Part shown: one piece after another, positions 36,000-47,125 of the stretch
Position numbering within the stretch: the first letter of the stretch is position 1
How the letters are laid out: each line of letters starts with the position of its first letter
Assembly (NCBI GenBank): GCA_020055645.1
Contig: CM034549.1
Span: 24,263,930 to 24,327,929, forward strand
Length of the DNA stretch: 64,000 nucleotides
Origin: Tomocerus qinae
Lineage: Eukaryota; Arthropoda; Collembola; Entomobryomorpha; Tomoceridae
Reading direction: 5' to 3'
Program-made: the position numbers and the translations under genes
The notes under the pieces: generated by a model
Databases searched by the model: none
Seen by the model: only the letters and a program-made list of their open reading frames with translations
What the model was told of the DNA's origin: nothing

Positions 36000-37688
36000 T
36001 TAGCAAACACCATCATTACACTTATTGCTGACACATTGGAAATCAGCTTGGCACTTTTCCCCGGATGTTGCTTTGCAAAATCCTTCAGAACATTCACCAG
36101 TGCAGCAATCCTTAGAGTTTTTGCAGGATAAGATTCCCTTGGCAGGATTGCAGCATTTATTTTCAGTACATACCGAATTCACACAGCTTTTGGAATCCGT
36201 GCAAGCTTCACCACTTCTTATGTAGCACATCTTTGTGGTCAAATCGCAGACACCGTTATTACAGCAATGTGAATCAGAAGAGCAAGGTGAATGTTGACGG
36301 CCGGACGGTGTAGGGATACAGCACGTTTTGTTTTCACAACGATCTTCATTGCAACATTTTCCAAAGTTTCTGTGTGCAAATCTTCCCTGAGGCTTATCTT
36401 CGAACCCGCATTTAGTGCCTACTGAAACACACTGACGATTTTTGTTGTAATTAAATTTGCTGACGGTATGTCGGGTACCTTCGGGAAAATAACCAGGCTT
36501 GACTGGAGCATTAGCCTGAGACTGCCATTCGTGTTTTTGAAGAGCTCCCCATCCACTACTATCAGGTGTTTCAAAATATTCGACATTTGACCAACCGCCT
36601 GGGTAGTCATTCCAGCCGCCGTTGGGACCTTCATTATTCCAGCCACCATTGGGTCCTCCATTATTCCAGCCAGCGTTGGGTCCTCCATTATTCCAACCAC
36701 CGTTGGATCCTCCATTATTCCAGCCACCATTGGGTCCTCCATTATTCCAGCCACCGTTGGGTCCTCCATTATTCCAGCCACCGTTGGATCCTCCATTATT
36801 CCAACCGTTAGGTCCTCCAGACCAACCACCATTGGGTTTTCCACCATTCCAGCCGTTGGGTTTTCCATTATTCCAGCCACCGTTTGGTCGGCCATCATTC
36901 CAGCCGTTAGGTCCTCCAGACCAGCCACCGTTGGGTCCTCCATCTGACCATCCGTTGTTTTCTTCAGACCATCCGTTGTTTTCTCCAGACCATCCGTTGT
37001 TTTCTCCAGACCAACCGCTATTTTCTCCAGACCAACCGCTGCTTTCTCCAGACCAGCCGCTATTATCTCCTGACCATCCGTTGTTTTCTCCAGACCATCC
37101 GCTATTTTCTCCAGACCATCCGTTGTTTTCTCCAGACCATCCGTTGTTTTCTCCAGACCAGCCGTTGTTATCTTCACCAGACCAACCGCTATTTTCTCCA
37201 GACCAACCGCTGCTGTCTCCAGACCAGCCGCTATTATCTCCTGACCATCCGTTGTTATCTTCACCGGACCAACCGTTACTTTCATCTGAACCAGACCAGC
37301 CGCCGTTATTGTTTCCGTCGCCAGACCAGCCGTTGTTAGGTCGAGAAGGTCGTGGAGGTTGATGAGGTCGTGGAGGGCGATTAATGGGTTTAGGTGGCTT
37401 TACCAGACTAATGCCTTCTTCGTAAGGGGAAGATGGCTCACTAGCTGAAGCAATGCAAGAAACAAGTGAACCCAGAAAATTTTGAAAACCAATGATTTTG
37501 GCGTTGTGACTAAAATCTTTTATAGCGTGAAGAATTTTCTCGATTTCTTGCGAACTAAATCCCATTGCCTTTTTTTCGGGGTCTGTCTCAACTTTTTCTT
37601 CAATTTTTTCTTCAACTATTGAAGTAGCTAATACTTTCTGACAAATACATAGTACAGCAAACAGAGTGAAAATACTAATTGATTTCAT
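36000..37688 (-). CDS. Secreted Trp-Ser-Gly repeat protein with cysteine-rich C terminus
   Basis: An uninterrupted 562-residue frame. The ATG at 37688 is chosen because it opens a clear signal peptide (MKSISIFTLFAVLCICQKVLA); the frame extends upstream without a signal. Residues 22-80 form an acidic, helix-prone segment, and 98-117 a Pro/Arg linker (RPPRPHQPPRP). Residues 119-250 are about 16 tandem units of the type NNGWSGE. Residues 250-365 switch to units like NGGWNNGGP. A linker leads to a cysteine-rich tail (420-562) with 26 Cys in repeated C-CC-C-C spacing, ending in ...CNDGVC. The tail resembles small disulfide modules of the knottin or Dickkopf type, but I cannot assign a named domain. 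Function is unknown: an extracellular structural, adhesive or cuticle-associated role is inference. Intronless, unlike its neighbours. Confidence 0.9.
   Translation of the reverse strand: MKSISIFTLFAVLCICQKVLATSIVEEKIEEKVETDPEKKAMGFSSQEIEKILHAIKDFSHNAKIIGFQNFLGSLVSCIASASEPSSPYEEGISLVKPPKPINRPPRPHQPPRPSRPNNGWSGDGNNNGGWSGSDESNGWSGEDNNGWSGDNSGWSGDSSGWSGENSGWSGEDNNGWSGENNGWSGENNGWSGENSGWSGENNGWSGDNSGWSGESSGWSGENSGWSGENNGWSGENNGWSEENNGWSDGGPNGGWSGGPNGWNDGRPNGGWNNGKPNGWNGGKPNGGWSGGPNGWNNGGSNGGWNNGGPNGGWNNGGPNGGWNNGGSNGGWNNGGPNAGWNNGGPNGGWNNEGPNGGWNDYPGGWSNVEYFETPDSSGWGALQKHEWQSQANAPVKPGYFPEGTRHTVSKFNYNKNRQCVSVGTKCGFEDKPQGRFAHRNFGKCCNEDRCENKTCCIPTPSGRQHSPCSSDSHCCNNGVCDLTTKMCYIRSGEACTDSKSCVNSVCTENKCCNPAKGILSCKNSKDCCTGECSEGFCKATSGEKCQADFQCVSNKCNDGVC
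36590..37330 (-). repeat. Coding tandem repeats: Trp-Ser-Gly block and Gly-Trp-Asn block
   Basis: Two arrays lie back to back within one frame. The 36940-37330 part has mostly 24-bp units (variants with Asp, Glu, Ser or Asn between NGWSG cores; some longer or shorter). The 36590-36940 part has mostly 27-bp units (WNNGGPNGG). Because unit lengths are multiples of three, other frames on both strands are also open across the block. These are by-products and not genes. Confidence 0.92.
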
Positions 37689-40600
37689 TTCGACTAGGGT
37701 GTAGTAGTTAACCTTTAAAAGAATATGTAAGAAAGAATATTTTACGAAGGGAAACAAAGAAAAGTAGTGAACATGGAGAAAATAACTATCAGTGACAACC
37801 TGAGCGATGTAAGGTTGAAACAAGACTTAGCACTTTTTTGAAATAGGTCCAGTATTTATTGATTTGTAAGGCAATGTATGTACAGTTCTTGTTATATTAA
37901 TAGTAATTGACCACATAATTAGAAATAGAATATTTTTATGAGGTCCAAATTGTCATTGTTGTAACTGTGTGTGATAGCTGTACTGATATTTATAAATGCA
38001 TCCAAAAACATTTCCTCATAGGTAAGTAAAAGTAACTCGTCGGCATTTTTAGTATTAATATCATGGTTCTATAAGCTTGGCTGTAGGTACTTACGGCTGT
38101 TCCCTCTGGGCGATGCTAATGTTACCCGTACTCGTTAATTTTAGGCTGGACCCCAATTTCTGGAGTTATTACTTCAATTAACAAGGGTAATGACCCACTG
38201 CCACTTCCAAATACGATGAAAATTCTTATAATTAAGCGAAACATACTTCTCTTGCTACGGTGTACATTAATTTCTATTTCCTATAGCTAATGATCCTTAA
38301 CAACCGTTCTATTTTACATAAAATATGTCTTTACTAGCCAAATTCACTGTAAATATTCCACAAAAAGTGTACAAAATAACAATCTATAGAGTTGAATGGG
38401 GTCTCCTATTGAATTCAGTAATGTACTAATGATAACCAAATGATATCTTAGTTAAGGACCTACCTGTATCTACATAGAAATTATAAATAGGGTAAATATA
38501 GGGAAATGACGATACCAATCAGTGGGATCAGGATTTGTGTACGATAATTCCTTTATTGAAGGCATTCCATAGTAGAGAGGTATGCATAGTGCATGCAGCA
38601 AAGTACTTTAATGGCCTTAATGATTAATTATTATTTTTCCTTTCATTAGCCAAGGTATACAGACTGGAAGTAGACAACCTGTGTGTTAATTATGAAAATA
38701 TGAAAATATTATATTACGAATCAGGTTTGGTCAGATCAAAGTACAGTAATGATAAGCATGGAAATATACTATGCATAATGACTGCATAATTTCCTACAAA
38801 TTCGTATGCATCTTACAAAACAAGTGCCCGTAAATGAAGGAAGCAGCAGACAAGTAATTTCCTTTGACACCACCAAATGGACTTGCCATATACAGACAGA
38901 CGTTCATTGTTAGTAGGCAGTAGCACTCGATCTCCTTACTTCTCTCCGTCGCATCTTTCCTCATTTGTTTTCAGCATTACTTTATTATATTATCCCTCTA
39001 CGGCACACTTTCTATTTCAAATCCCCCAGGGAAAGAATATGCAAATCCATCTGCTAAACTATTAAATTACTGCATACCATAAATTCTGAAGAGTTGCAGT
39101 CTAGCTTACATTTATACAGAACTGAATGCAAATATTGTGCTAATGCACTTGATGCGTGTTTATTTTTAAGATGTTTTATCTTAATTTTATTCAAGAAAGT
39201 ACCTGCTCTGCGTGTTTAACACTCTTTTCCGTCTTCCTTTGGTTAAATGCCAGTTTCAATCAAATACCTTGAAACTGTTAATTGTGATATCAATTCCAAT
39301 AGGTATTCTATCAAACTTAAAGATGATTAATGAAAACTGGCGATTTTGGTATTTCTAATATTTTTGGTTGGAAATTTGGTATTTGAGTAACATTGGTCAA
39401 TTTTCAATAAAATTTCACAATGTGATGGTTGACACAGGTTGTAGTTGTAGCGAATTTTGATAAAATTCTAATTAATACATAGAAGACATATCAGAAGATG
39501 GAAAATAATGCCAGAAGCAGTCTGTGAGTATTGTAATGAGTACTTTGTGTACTATGTGCAAGATTGTGTTCATTTTAGGTGTGAAGTTGTAATTGAGAAC
39601 GAAGGAATTTTTATATTGTGCTTTGAATCTTGACTCTGACATTCGCTAGTACGTAACGGCCTCGTATCATACTTAAAAACACTAATTGCTTTCCAAAAAC
39701 GTAAAATACTAAAGTGATTTCACTTTCTCTTCAGTCAGATTGAAATAGACGCAAAAATTTTGGTGAGATTAGTGTCAAGAAGTTTTATAAGCCTTTCTGT
39801 GGGAGATTCATTTTTGTTAACATTGTGCATTACAATAATAGCGCTGTTCAAGCAATAAAGAACGTAGGAAAGTGTTGACTTATGTGGCATTCTGACTAAA
39901 AGGGGGCTTTGTAATAATAAATGGATTTTCGAGTAGACGAGACAAGACAAAACGACCCTTGTTCCAACATGGTAACAGTAATTCTCATAATGTAAAAAGT
40001 GATGCAAATATAGCAGTGCGTGCATGCTTATCTCCTTATTCAACAACTTACGAGTCTGACCTGTCCGTTGACTTTACATTATGATTGGACGGATACTTCC
40101 AAGTCATAATAGTAAATAACTGACAGCCAAGTTTTTTTGTCCCTGCAAAATATCCATGTGTGGAAGGCTAAAAAGCAATCAGGCAATCTAATGGATGATA
40201 AAGATGATATTAAGTTGTAATAAGATGATCCTACTAGGCTTAAATAGTGTCCAGTGTGTCATCATTAATCAAATGTGAATGATTTTGTGAAACAGAAAGT
40301 GTTTTGGATAACTTTTGGGTCGAAGAAATTAGATCACAAAAATAACCGCCACTTAATCGTGATTTCTACAATTAAATACATCTTAAAATGACATGTACCC
40401 CATAAAATGTGACATTTATCCGATCACAATGATTTATGATGCTATTTCGATCTCATTTATATCAATCCGTCATACACATCTAGATCCGTGTTGTTAATAA
40501 CTTTATTATTATTATGACTTGCTTTCAACTATTCTAAATTTAGTGTTTAAACGTATTACTGTGTCAATTGGGACAAGGCTTAATTCTAAGGTAAGTAGCA

Positions 40601-43064
40601 ATATAAGTTAAATCTACCTGCAAAAGGATATGATTTGAAAAGTTTACAACCGGACCTGAACCGGATCTACATCATAATTCCTAAACCAGTTATTATTTAC
40701 CTGGCGTGTGCGAGCATGTAGCCTACGACATTTATCGGTCGACTACATTAGTAAAGTTTATCTCTATTAGTTTGTGTTTTTCTTTCATAAGCTCCTTTAG
40801 CTTGACTAGAATAGCCCTGAGTGCATGTCTCTCTTGATATAAATTTGATTTAGATTCATCTGATATTACTATCCACACCCAAAGGTTTTATCTGTACAAA
40901 CGAGCATGACTACAGCCTACTGCTTCGCATAAGCCACGATTATAATAAGAATAGGAGATCTCAGCCTGGCCATTAGAGTCTAATGTGTGAAAATGAAAAT
41001 TGCATTTAATTCCAATACAGTGCCTAGTTATAGCTGCAGATTACTCTATGTACACAGTATGAGTATGCAAAATTCTCTGCAAATCTGTACAGATAGTAAA
41101 ACAATTTGGTTTTTCTAGATAGCTTGTTATGGTAATCATAAGCATAACATTCTGTGGTGATGCAATTAGTAAGTCAAGGCGATATGTTCCTATTACGATT
41201 TGCTACAATATTATTTGCCATTACTTTGTCGTTCAGCATGCTATTAAAAGTCTCTTGGAATTCGCGTGATGTAGATAATATTATACAAGTATACCGTGCA
41301 TATAAATAGTACAAGCATACCGTTCATATAGCTGACTTTATTTTAGTCATTTTTAAACATAGATTCATATAAGTATAGAGTAGATTAGCAGATAAGTATG
41401 TTTTTAATCCGTATATAGGTTTTAGGATGCATATAGTACGTATAAATATTTTTAGCTCTTCACCACAATGTTTTTACGTGATTAGGTTAGGTGCGGCTCG
41501 GGTTCATATGGGAAAATGAAATGAGGGTCAAAAATTATCGGCCAAACTTTTGCCTGTATATCATTAGGAGGCATGTCATACCTACGTGCAGAACGTACGT
41601 TATTGCTCATTGTCCTCAATTTAGTCATGGCTGCATTAGGAAAGATTTTATTAAGATTGCTGGGATTTGTATTCGGATTTGGTGCATACTTGACAGATTA
41701 AAATTAAACTGCGGATTTTGGCAGATTTATTATAGAAAAAAGAAGGGCTTGGTCAGGCGCCTTTCTAGACTCGAAATTCAAACGACATGGGTTTACTAAT
41801 CTATCGAGATAGAGTCTTGGATCTTGAAAGGAGTTTATTGGCAATTGTAATATATTAAAGCGTGTGTGTGCGCGATTGCTTAGGTACAGTAACTCTACTT
41901 TGGTTGGTAACTCTTGTGCGAAATAAAGAGTGAATGAGTTGGATGGTGAAAAGGAAACTCCCTTGTTTTTATGTTATGAGTACTTATATACTTATTCCTA
42001 TAACTCCATACGGTTCTCCTTAACAGTAATTCACACACATTTTTGCCTTATAAGCGGAATTAGCCATGTGGTAAAACAAGGTAATGTATTAAATGTGTTT
42101 TACGCTATAATAAATACTTGATGTATAAATGCTACATAGATAGTTACTCTACTGAGATTACAGTACATAACAACGGACGGACACTGTCCCTCTCGCACCC
42201 AGACCGCTCATTCTCATTTTCTGTCGATAGTAATCATTTCCACTACTGAATTTACTCTCTGTTGTGTACATCATAAAACTTGGGTCGAAAGCAGCGTCGT
42301 GTAGATTACACTTTGTGTTTATATATCAACTTATCCTCTGTGCATGCGGAATATACATAAGAACGCAAATGCTAGCAGAATATATTCTCTTGTTTTGTCT
42401 GCACTTGAATGCATGCATATAATTACACACTAAATTGGAGCCTCCTCCATTTCCGCATTAGATAATACTGCAATGCACGTTCTCCTGTATTCAATACACT
42501 CTTTTAGACAGATGACTTTACTGCAGAAATCCTGATATGTACCACATAATCACTGCTTCTACTATTACATTGCCACTAAATACTTACAACTTCCGTTCAC
42601 ATGCACATGCAATATTCATCCTATTTAAAACTTACCAGTTTTAGTACAGCAATTTCATGAAGATACACAATTTTTTGATAAATAAAGTTTCGAAAAGTTA
42701 CATAATATATAAAATGTACATAATTTATGCTTACTAATCGTGGACAATTATTATTTTACATATTGTATCTTGAAACTGTCCATTTTATTCACAGACATTT
42801 GTTTTCAGCAATTAATTGACAATTAAAGGCTACCAACATTGAAATAAAAACAGCATACCTTTTGATAACTATTTCGAATGGATCACACCCTACCTTGGGA
42901 TGACTACGTCTTTACTGGTCTTGTTTACTTATTGTGCAGCCTTTTTGTAATACGGAATCTCCTGTCTTTAATTTTTTCATTGGATGATCTATTTACAGAA
43001 CACTACTAGTTTTAAAGTACCAATTAATATCGTCCTTAGGAGATTTTACATCTTTGCAATCCTT
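37689..43064. other. Intergenic region
   Basis: About 5.4 kb upstream of the Trp-Ser-Gly gene with no gene I can support. The promoter of that gene should lie at the left end; a TATA-like AATAAATAC on the minus strand near 37850 is a weak candidate. Scattered short frames (38877-39065, 39735-40046, 41491-41799) show no domain or splice partner. Confidence 0.5.
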
Positions 43065-43247
43065 TCAACTGTTTTTGCATGATTTATCATCACGATCTTC
43101 ACAATAGTGACACTTCAATCCTGTTTTACAATCAAAACATTCCATCTTAACTAATTTAAATGATTCTGTTTGGATACTATAAAAGTAGTATGAATACCAA
43201 AACAAGGAGTGAGAAAAACTGAGCAAAAGCACGATAAACAACTTCAT
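43065..43247 (-). CDS. Possible small cysteine-rich secreted peptide
   Basis: A 60-codon frame begins MKLFIVLLLSFSHSLFW, signal-peptide-like, and ends with seven Cys in CxxC pairs (ECFDCK, KCHYCED, SCKNS). After the TGA the same frame stays open for about 23 more codons with one further Cys (KDCKD) before TAA. Directly upstream on the same strand, 43258-43533 encodes a hydrophobic frame with one or two possible membrane segments, stopping 11 bases before this ATG. No splice signals tie them together. It may be a real short gene, one exon of a longer gene, or chance. Confidence 0.22.
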   Translation of the reverse strand: MKLFIVLLLSFSHSLFWYSYYFYSIQTESFKLVKMECFDCKTGLKCHYCEDRDDKSCKNS

Positions 43248-43813
43248 TTAGATGCAGTTAAGGGTCTTCAAGAAGAAAACAGTAGTAAAAATCCGCAACA
43301 ATAGTCAGAATGCAGCGCAAGAATGAAGTCAATAGTGCAGGATAATGAGCTAAGAGTTTGGTTTCGGAGAAAATCAATAAAATTATTAGAAATATGAGGA
43401 GAGATGATAATAGGCATAAAAATGCACTAGAGCAGGCCCTGCAATTGGTCACCCATTGGTGGATATTAATTTTTGTCATTTTACCAATAAAATTTCGGAT
43501 ATGACGAATTTTTATATGATTTTTACAAAGCACCCCAAGGGGTAAAATTTATTTGCTCTGAATAGGTTAAATTGCGACAATATCAAGCTTGTACCAGAAT
43601 GCATTTTAGGAATGCATATATACTGTTCTAACTCTCATTCAATCACAAACGTTTTTAAAACTTGATTTTCAATGTTGGGAGTTAGAACATGTGTGAATTA
43701 AGCACGCAATCATGTTCCGTATAAGATTTAGTATAGTTTGAAGTGACATGAGAGACATGGCCTTGCATTAATCTAAAAGTAGAATCTGAAGTTGAATTGA
43801 ATTGCACGGTAAA

Positions 43814-44086
43814 TTAGATGACATCAAAGGTAAATAAAGAAAAGTGTAATTGATTGAGCGAATGTTCTTGTTCTTGCCTACCGGATAGGCGTAGGCGTTT
43901 ATTTCTTCCCACAGAATCTACTTCAATCTCAAGAATGTCTTTCAATTTAACGTCAGTTATCAAAGAGTGGTCATGTGGTTTAGTGTCTACACTCAAGCTT
44001 ATAATCACGTTATCAAATGTCGGGAAGGTAAAATAAACAATCTTAAGAAGGCGAAGTTTCCCTCGATAGACAAGGACTTGCAACAT
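43814..44086 (-). CDS. Doubtful open frame downstream of the LRAT-like gene
   Basis: A 90-codon minus-strand frame just past the LRAT-like stop. Its middle (ITDVKLKDILEIEVDSVGRNKRLRL) is charged and looks more like protein than most chance frames in the window. A possible acceptor (CTTCTTAAG) and donor (GTAGGC) flank that part, so it could be one exon of an unresolved gene. No family recognised. It could equally be 3' UTR of the LRAT-like gene. Confidence 0.2.
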   Translation of the reverse strand: MLQVLVYRGKLRLLKIVYFTFPTFDNVIISLSVDTKPHDHSLITDVKLKDILEIEVDSVGRNKRLRLSGRQEQEHSLNQLHFSLFTFDVI

Positions 44087-44176
44087 AAATGTCTGGAAGA
44101 ATCAATTATCTCTAACAAAAATATCAATGTAGTACATTTTATTGGGTATAAGAAAGATAGAAATAAATAAATACAG

Positions 44177-44931
44177 CTACATGAAACAGTCTCGATGTTC
44201 TAGGGCAGTCAGGATATATTTTACTGCAACTCCAATAATTGCGAATGCTACACCGGATCCAATAGTTCCGCCCACCATTATGAGCACATCGTCAAATAAT
44301 GAACAGAATATACTCGCGCCGATAATCAGACCAATTACCAGAAATATCCCACAAATCACCATGTAGTCTAGGATCTGCAACAGAAAATAAATTAATGTAC
44401 TGCATTGTCAGTCCTTGGGGAAATAAAAATTCTATTTAATTAACTTACTTGTGTACTCGTCTGCATGCTGTAGTCCGGAACTCCAGTAATCCAATGTTTT
44501 ACTCTGTGTTCACAATTCTTCGCTGTTAAAACATACGGTAAATATCTCCCCACATCAGCTAAAGCTCTTTTCACGATTATCTTTTGCTCTTCAGACGACG
44601 CTTCCGTTTTTCTGTGGCCCACCACATGCCCAGTACAAATTTTAGATATGTGATCTCGGGAAACTATTGTTTTTCCTGGAAGTAATCCCGTTTTTTCAAC
44701 CTCGTCTACATGCACTATCTCTGAATTCCCTATGTAAACTGCCACATGAGAATAACCCGCTGTTTTCTTCTTGATCCAAACTTCGTCACCTATCGCTAAT
44801 GGTGGAACAAATGTTTTCTCGTCGTAAGGCAAGAAATTGTCCACTGCCCACATATCCCATACTAGGGGCGAAACTACACTAGCAGCTTCCTCGACTGGAT
44901 TATTCTCGTTTTCGTCCACAGATTTATCCAT
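44177..44931 (-). CDS. LRAT-domain (HRASLS/NlpC-P60 fold) acyltransferase-like protein, membrane anchored
   Basis: Two exons, 44931-44449 and 44374-44177, join in phase 0 across a 74-bp intron (GTAAGT donor, TTGCAG acceptor), giving 226 residues. The LRAT domain covers about residues 42-150, with the expected catalytic set: His62 in YSHVAVYIG, His74 in EIVHVDE and Cys140 in the NCEHR motif. Two hydrophobic segments at about 165-186 and 191-215 should anchor the C terminus in a membrane, as in LRAT and the HRASLS phospholipase/acyltransferases. Family members move acyl chains through a thioester on the Cys, on retinol or on phospholipids. The substrate here cannot be told. The N-terminal 30 residues are acidic. 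The ATG has A at -3. Confidence 0.92.
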
Positions 44932-46375
44932 TTTTTATTTTTACTGTTTCTTTTTTGTATCTTAGTCAAAGATCTTCTAAAATATTATATTCCTATGCGA
45001 ATATTTTGCTATTATTGTACAAATATGCTGTGAAGAACTGCAAGTAGAACAAATGGAAGCATACAAAACACAGCCTTAAGCCTAAAACAACCAAAATCGT
45101 CGCAGATATAGTTGAAAATGCGTTATCTCACTAATCTTTTAAGTACTCTGATGATTTCGTAAGCACGTGTATGGGTAAAATTGCAAAGTTGTTGAACGCA
45201 TACCTATTTTTGCCTACATTTGAACTGTGTTACACTAATTACATCCATTATCGTCATGAACTCAGGTGGATCACGTCATGCAATGATGCTGGAATTTCTA
45301 TGTAGTTATTATCGCTTTTTTGCTACTGATAGCATTCTAATTTCACTTCATGGTAAACAATTTAGAAGGAAATTAGTAAAGTTTATTTATGTAGCTATAT
45401 AAAATAGTAAGTAATTTTCTGCCTCTTGTTCAATACTGTACATCATTCAATTATCTTTAAATCTCACGGAAAAGAGTTAAATTTTCAACTTTCACTCACA
45501 GTAGTAGCTATCTCATCTGAGTAGGATTTATGATCACGGAGAAACGAATGTATAGGGTTATAGAAATGTACATTAAACACACACCTTGTTTGGGCAAATA
45601 AATGAAATGCAATTGTTGTCAATCTCTTTAGTCACGACAGGACATCTGACAGAGACAAGGCAGGTAGAGTCTATTAGCATCAGACATCTAAACGGCGACA
45701 TATATTAATGATTTACTTACCTATGGCTCTCTAAGGCTAGTAGGAGGTGTATCTATCTGCATTGAATCAAGTGCGTGCTAATGGTTTCAAGAAAAAGAGA
45801 GTTTGCCAGAATATTGATTAGGTACCTACAAATAGCCATAAAAAACTGTACCTAGCTATACCTGTTATCAATACATGGCGTATCTTATACCACGCTGTAA
45901 GTCTGCATTAGTGACACATTCATTCGTCATTTAATGCTATCAGTTTCATTTTACTAATGACCTCATCAATGGATGTCATCTCTGTGTAAGCATAGTTAAT
46001 GATTCCACGATTAAATCATTTAGCGAGAGTAGTACACAACTATGGGGAGGGGGAGATTAATGGTCTTTTAACGAGGCACGGCGAGACGAATTTGAATACT
46101 TACAGTACTCATACATTTTAAAATTATAGAACGGTTCTTGTTCAAGTTGAATCTCAGTTTTACATTTCTATAATAAAAATTTTGCATTTCAACATCCATT
46201 GTGTATTTTTAATGGATCCCCAAATATTTTATTACATAAAATGCAGGTACAGTTTTCCTTCAGATCAATTAAATTGAGTACAATTGAGTCAAATTGTGTT
46301 AAATTGAGTTAAATATTTTTTAATTCTCGTAACAAATTTGAATTCTAATTTTTTATTCTCTAACAGTTATTCTTT
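44932..46375. other. Intergenic region upstream of the LRAT-like gene
   Basis: About 1.4 kb with no coding region supported. Near 46268-46315 a short motif of the aaattgagt type recurs three or four times at roughly 12-bp spacing, next to the minisatellite. Confidence 0.5.

Positions 46376-47125
<750 letters not shown>

Noticed and set aside
36419..37285. Minus-strand 288-codon frame shifted against the Trp-Ser-Gly gene
   Set aside because: By-product of the same in-phase repeats; no signal peptide, and it loses the Cys-rich domain.
36622..37362. Plus-strand 246-codon Pro/Leu/Phe-rich frame (PPLFQPPLGPP type)
   Set aside because: It is the antisense of the Trp-Ser-Gly repeat gene. Repeat units that are multiples of three keep several frames open on both strands. 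The minus frame has a signal peptide and an ordered Cys tail; this one has neither.
43258..43533. Minus-strand hydrophobic 91-codon frame
   Set aside because: One or two hydrophobic stretches in AT-rich DNA arise easily by chance. No splice or family evidence, although its closeness to the small Cys-rich frame is noted there.
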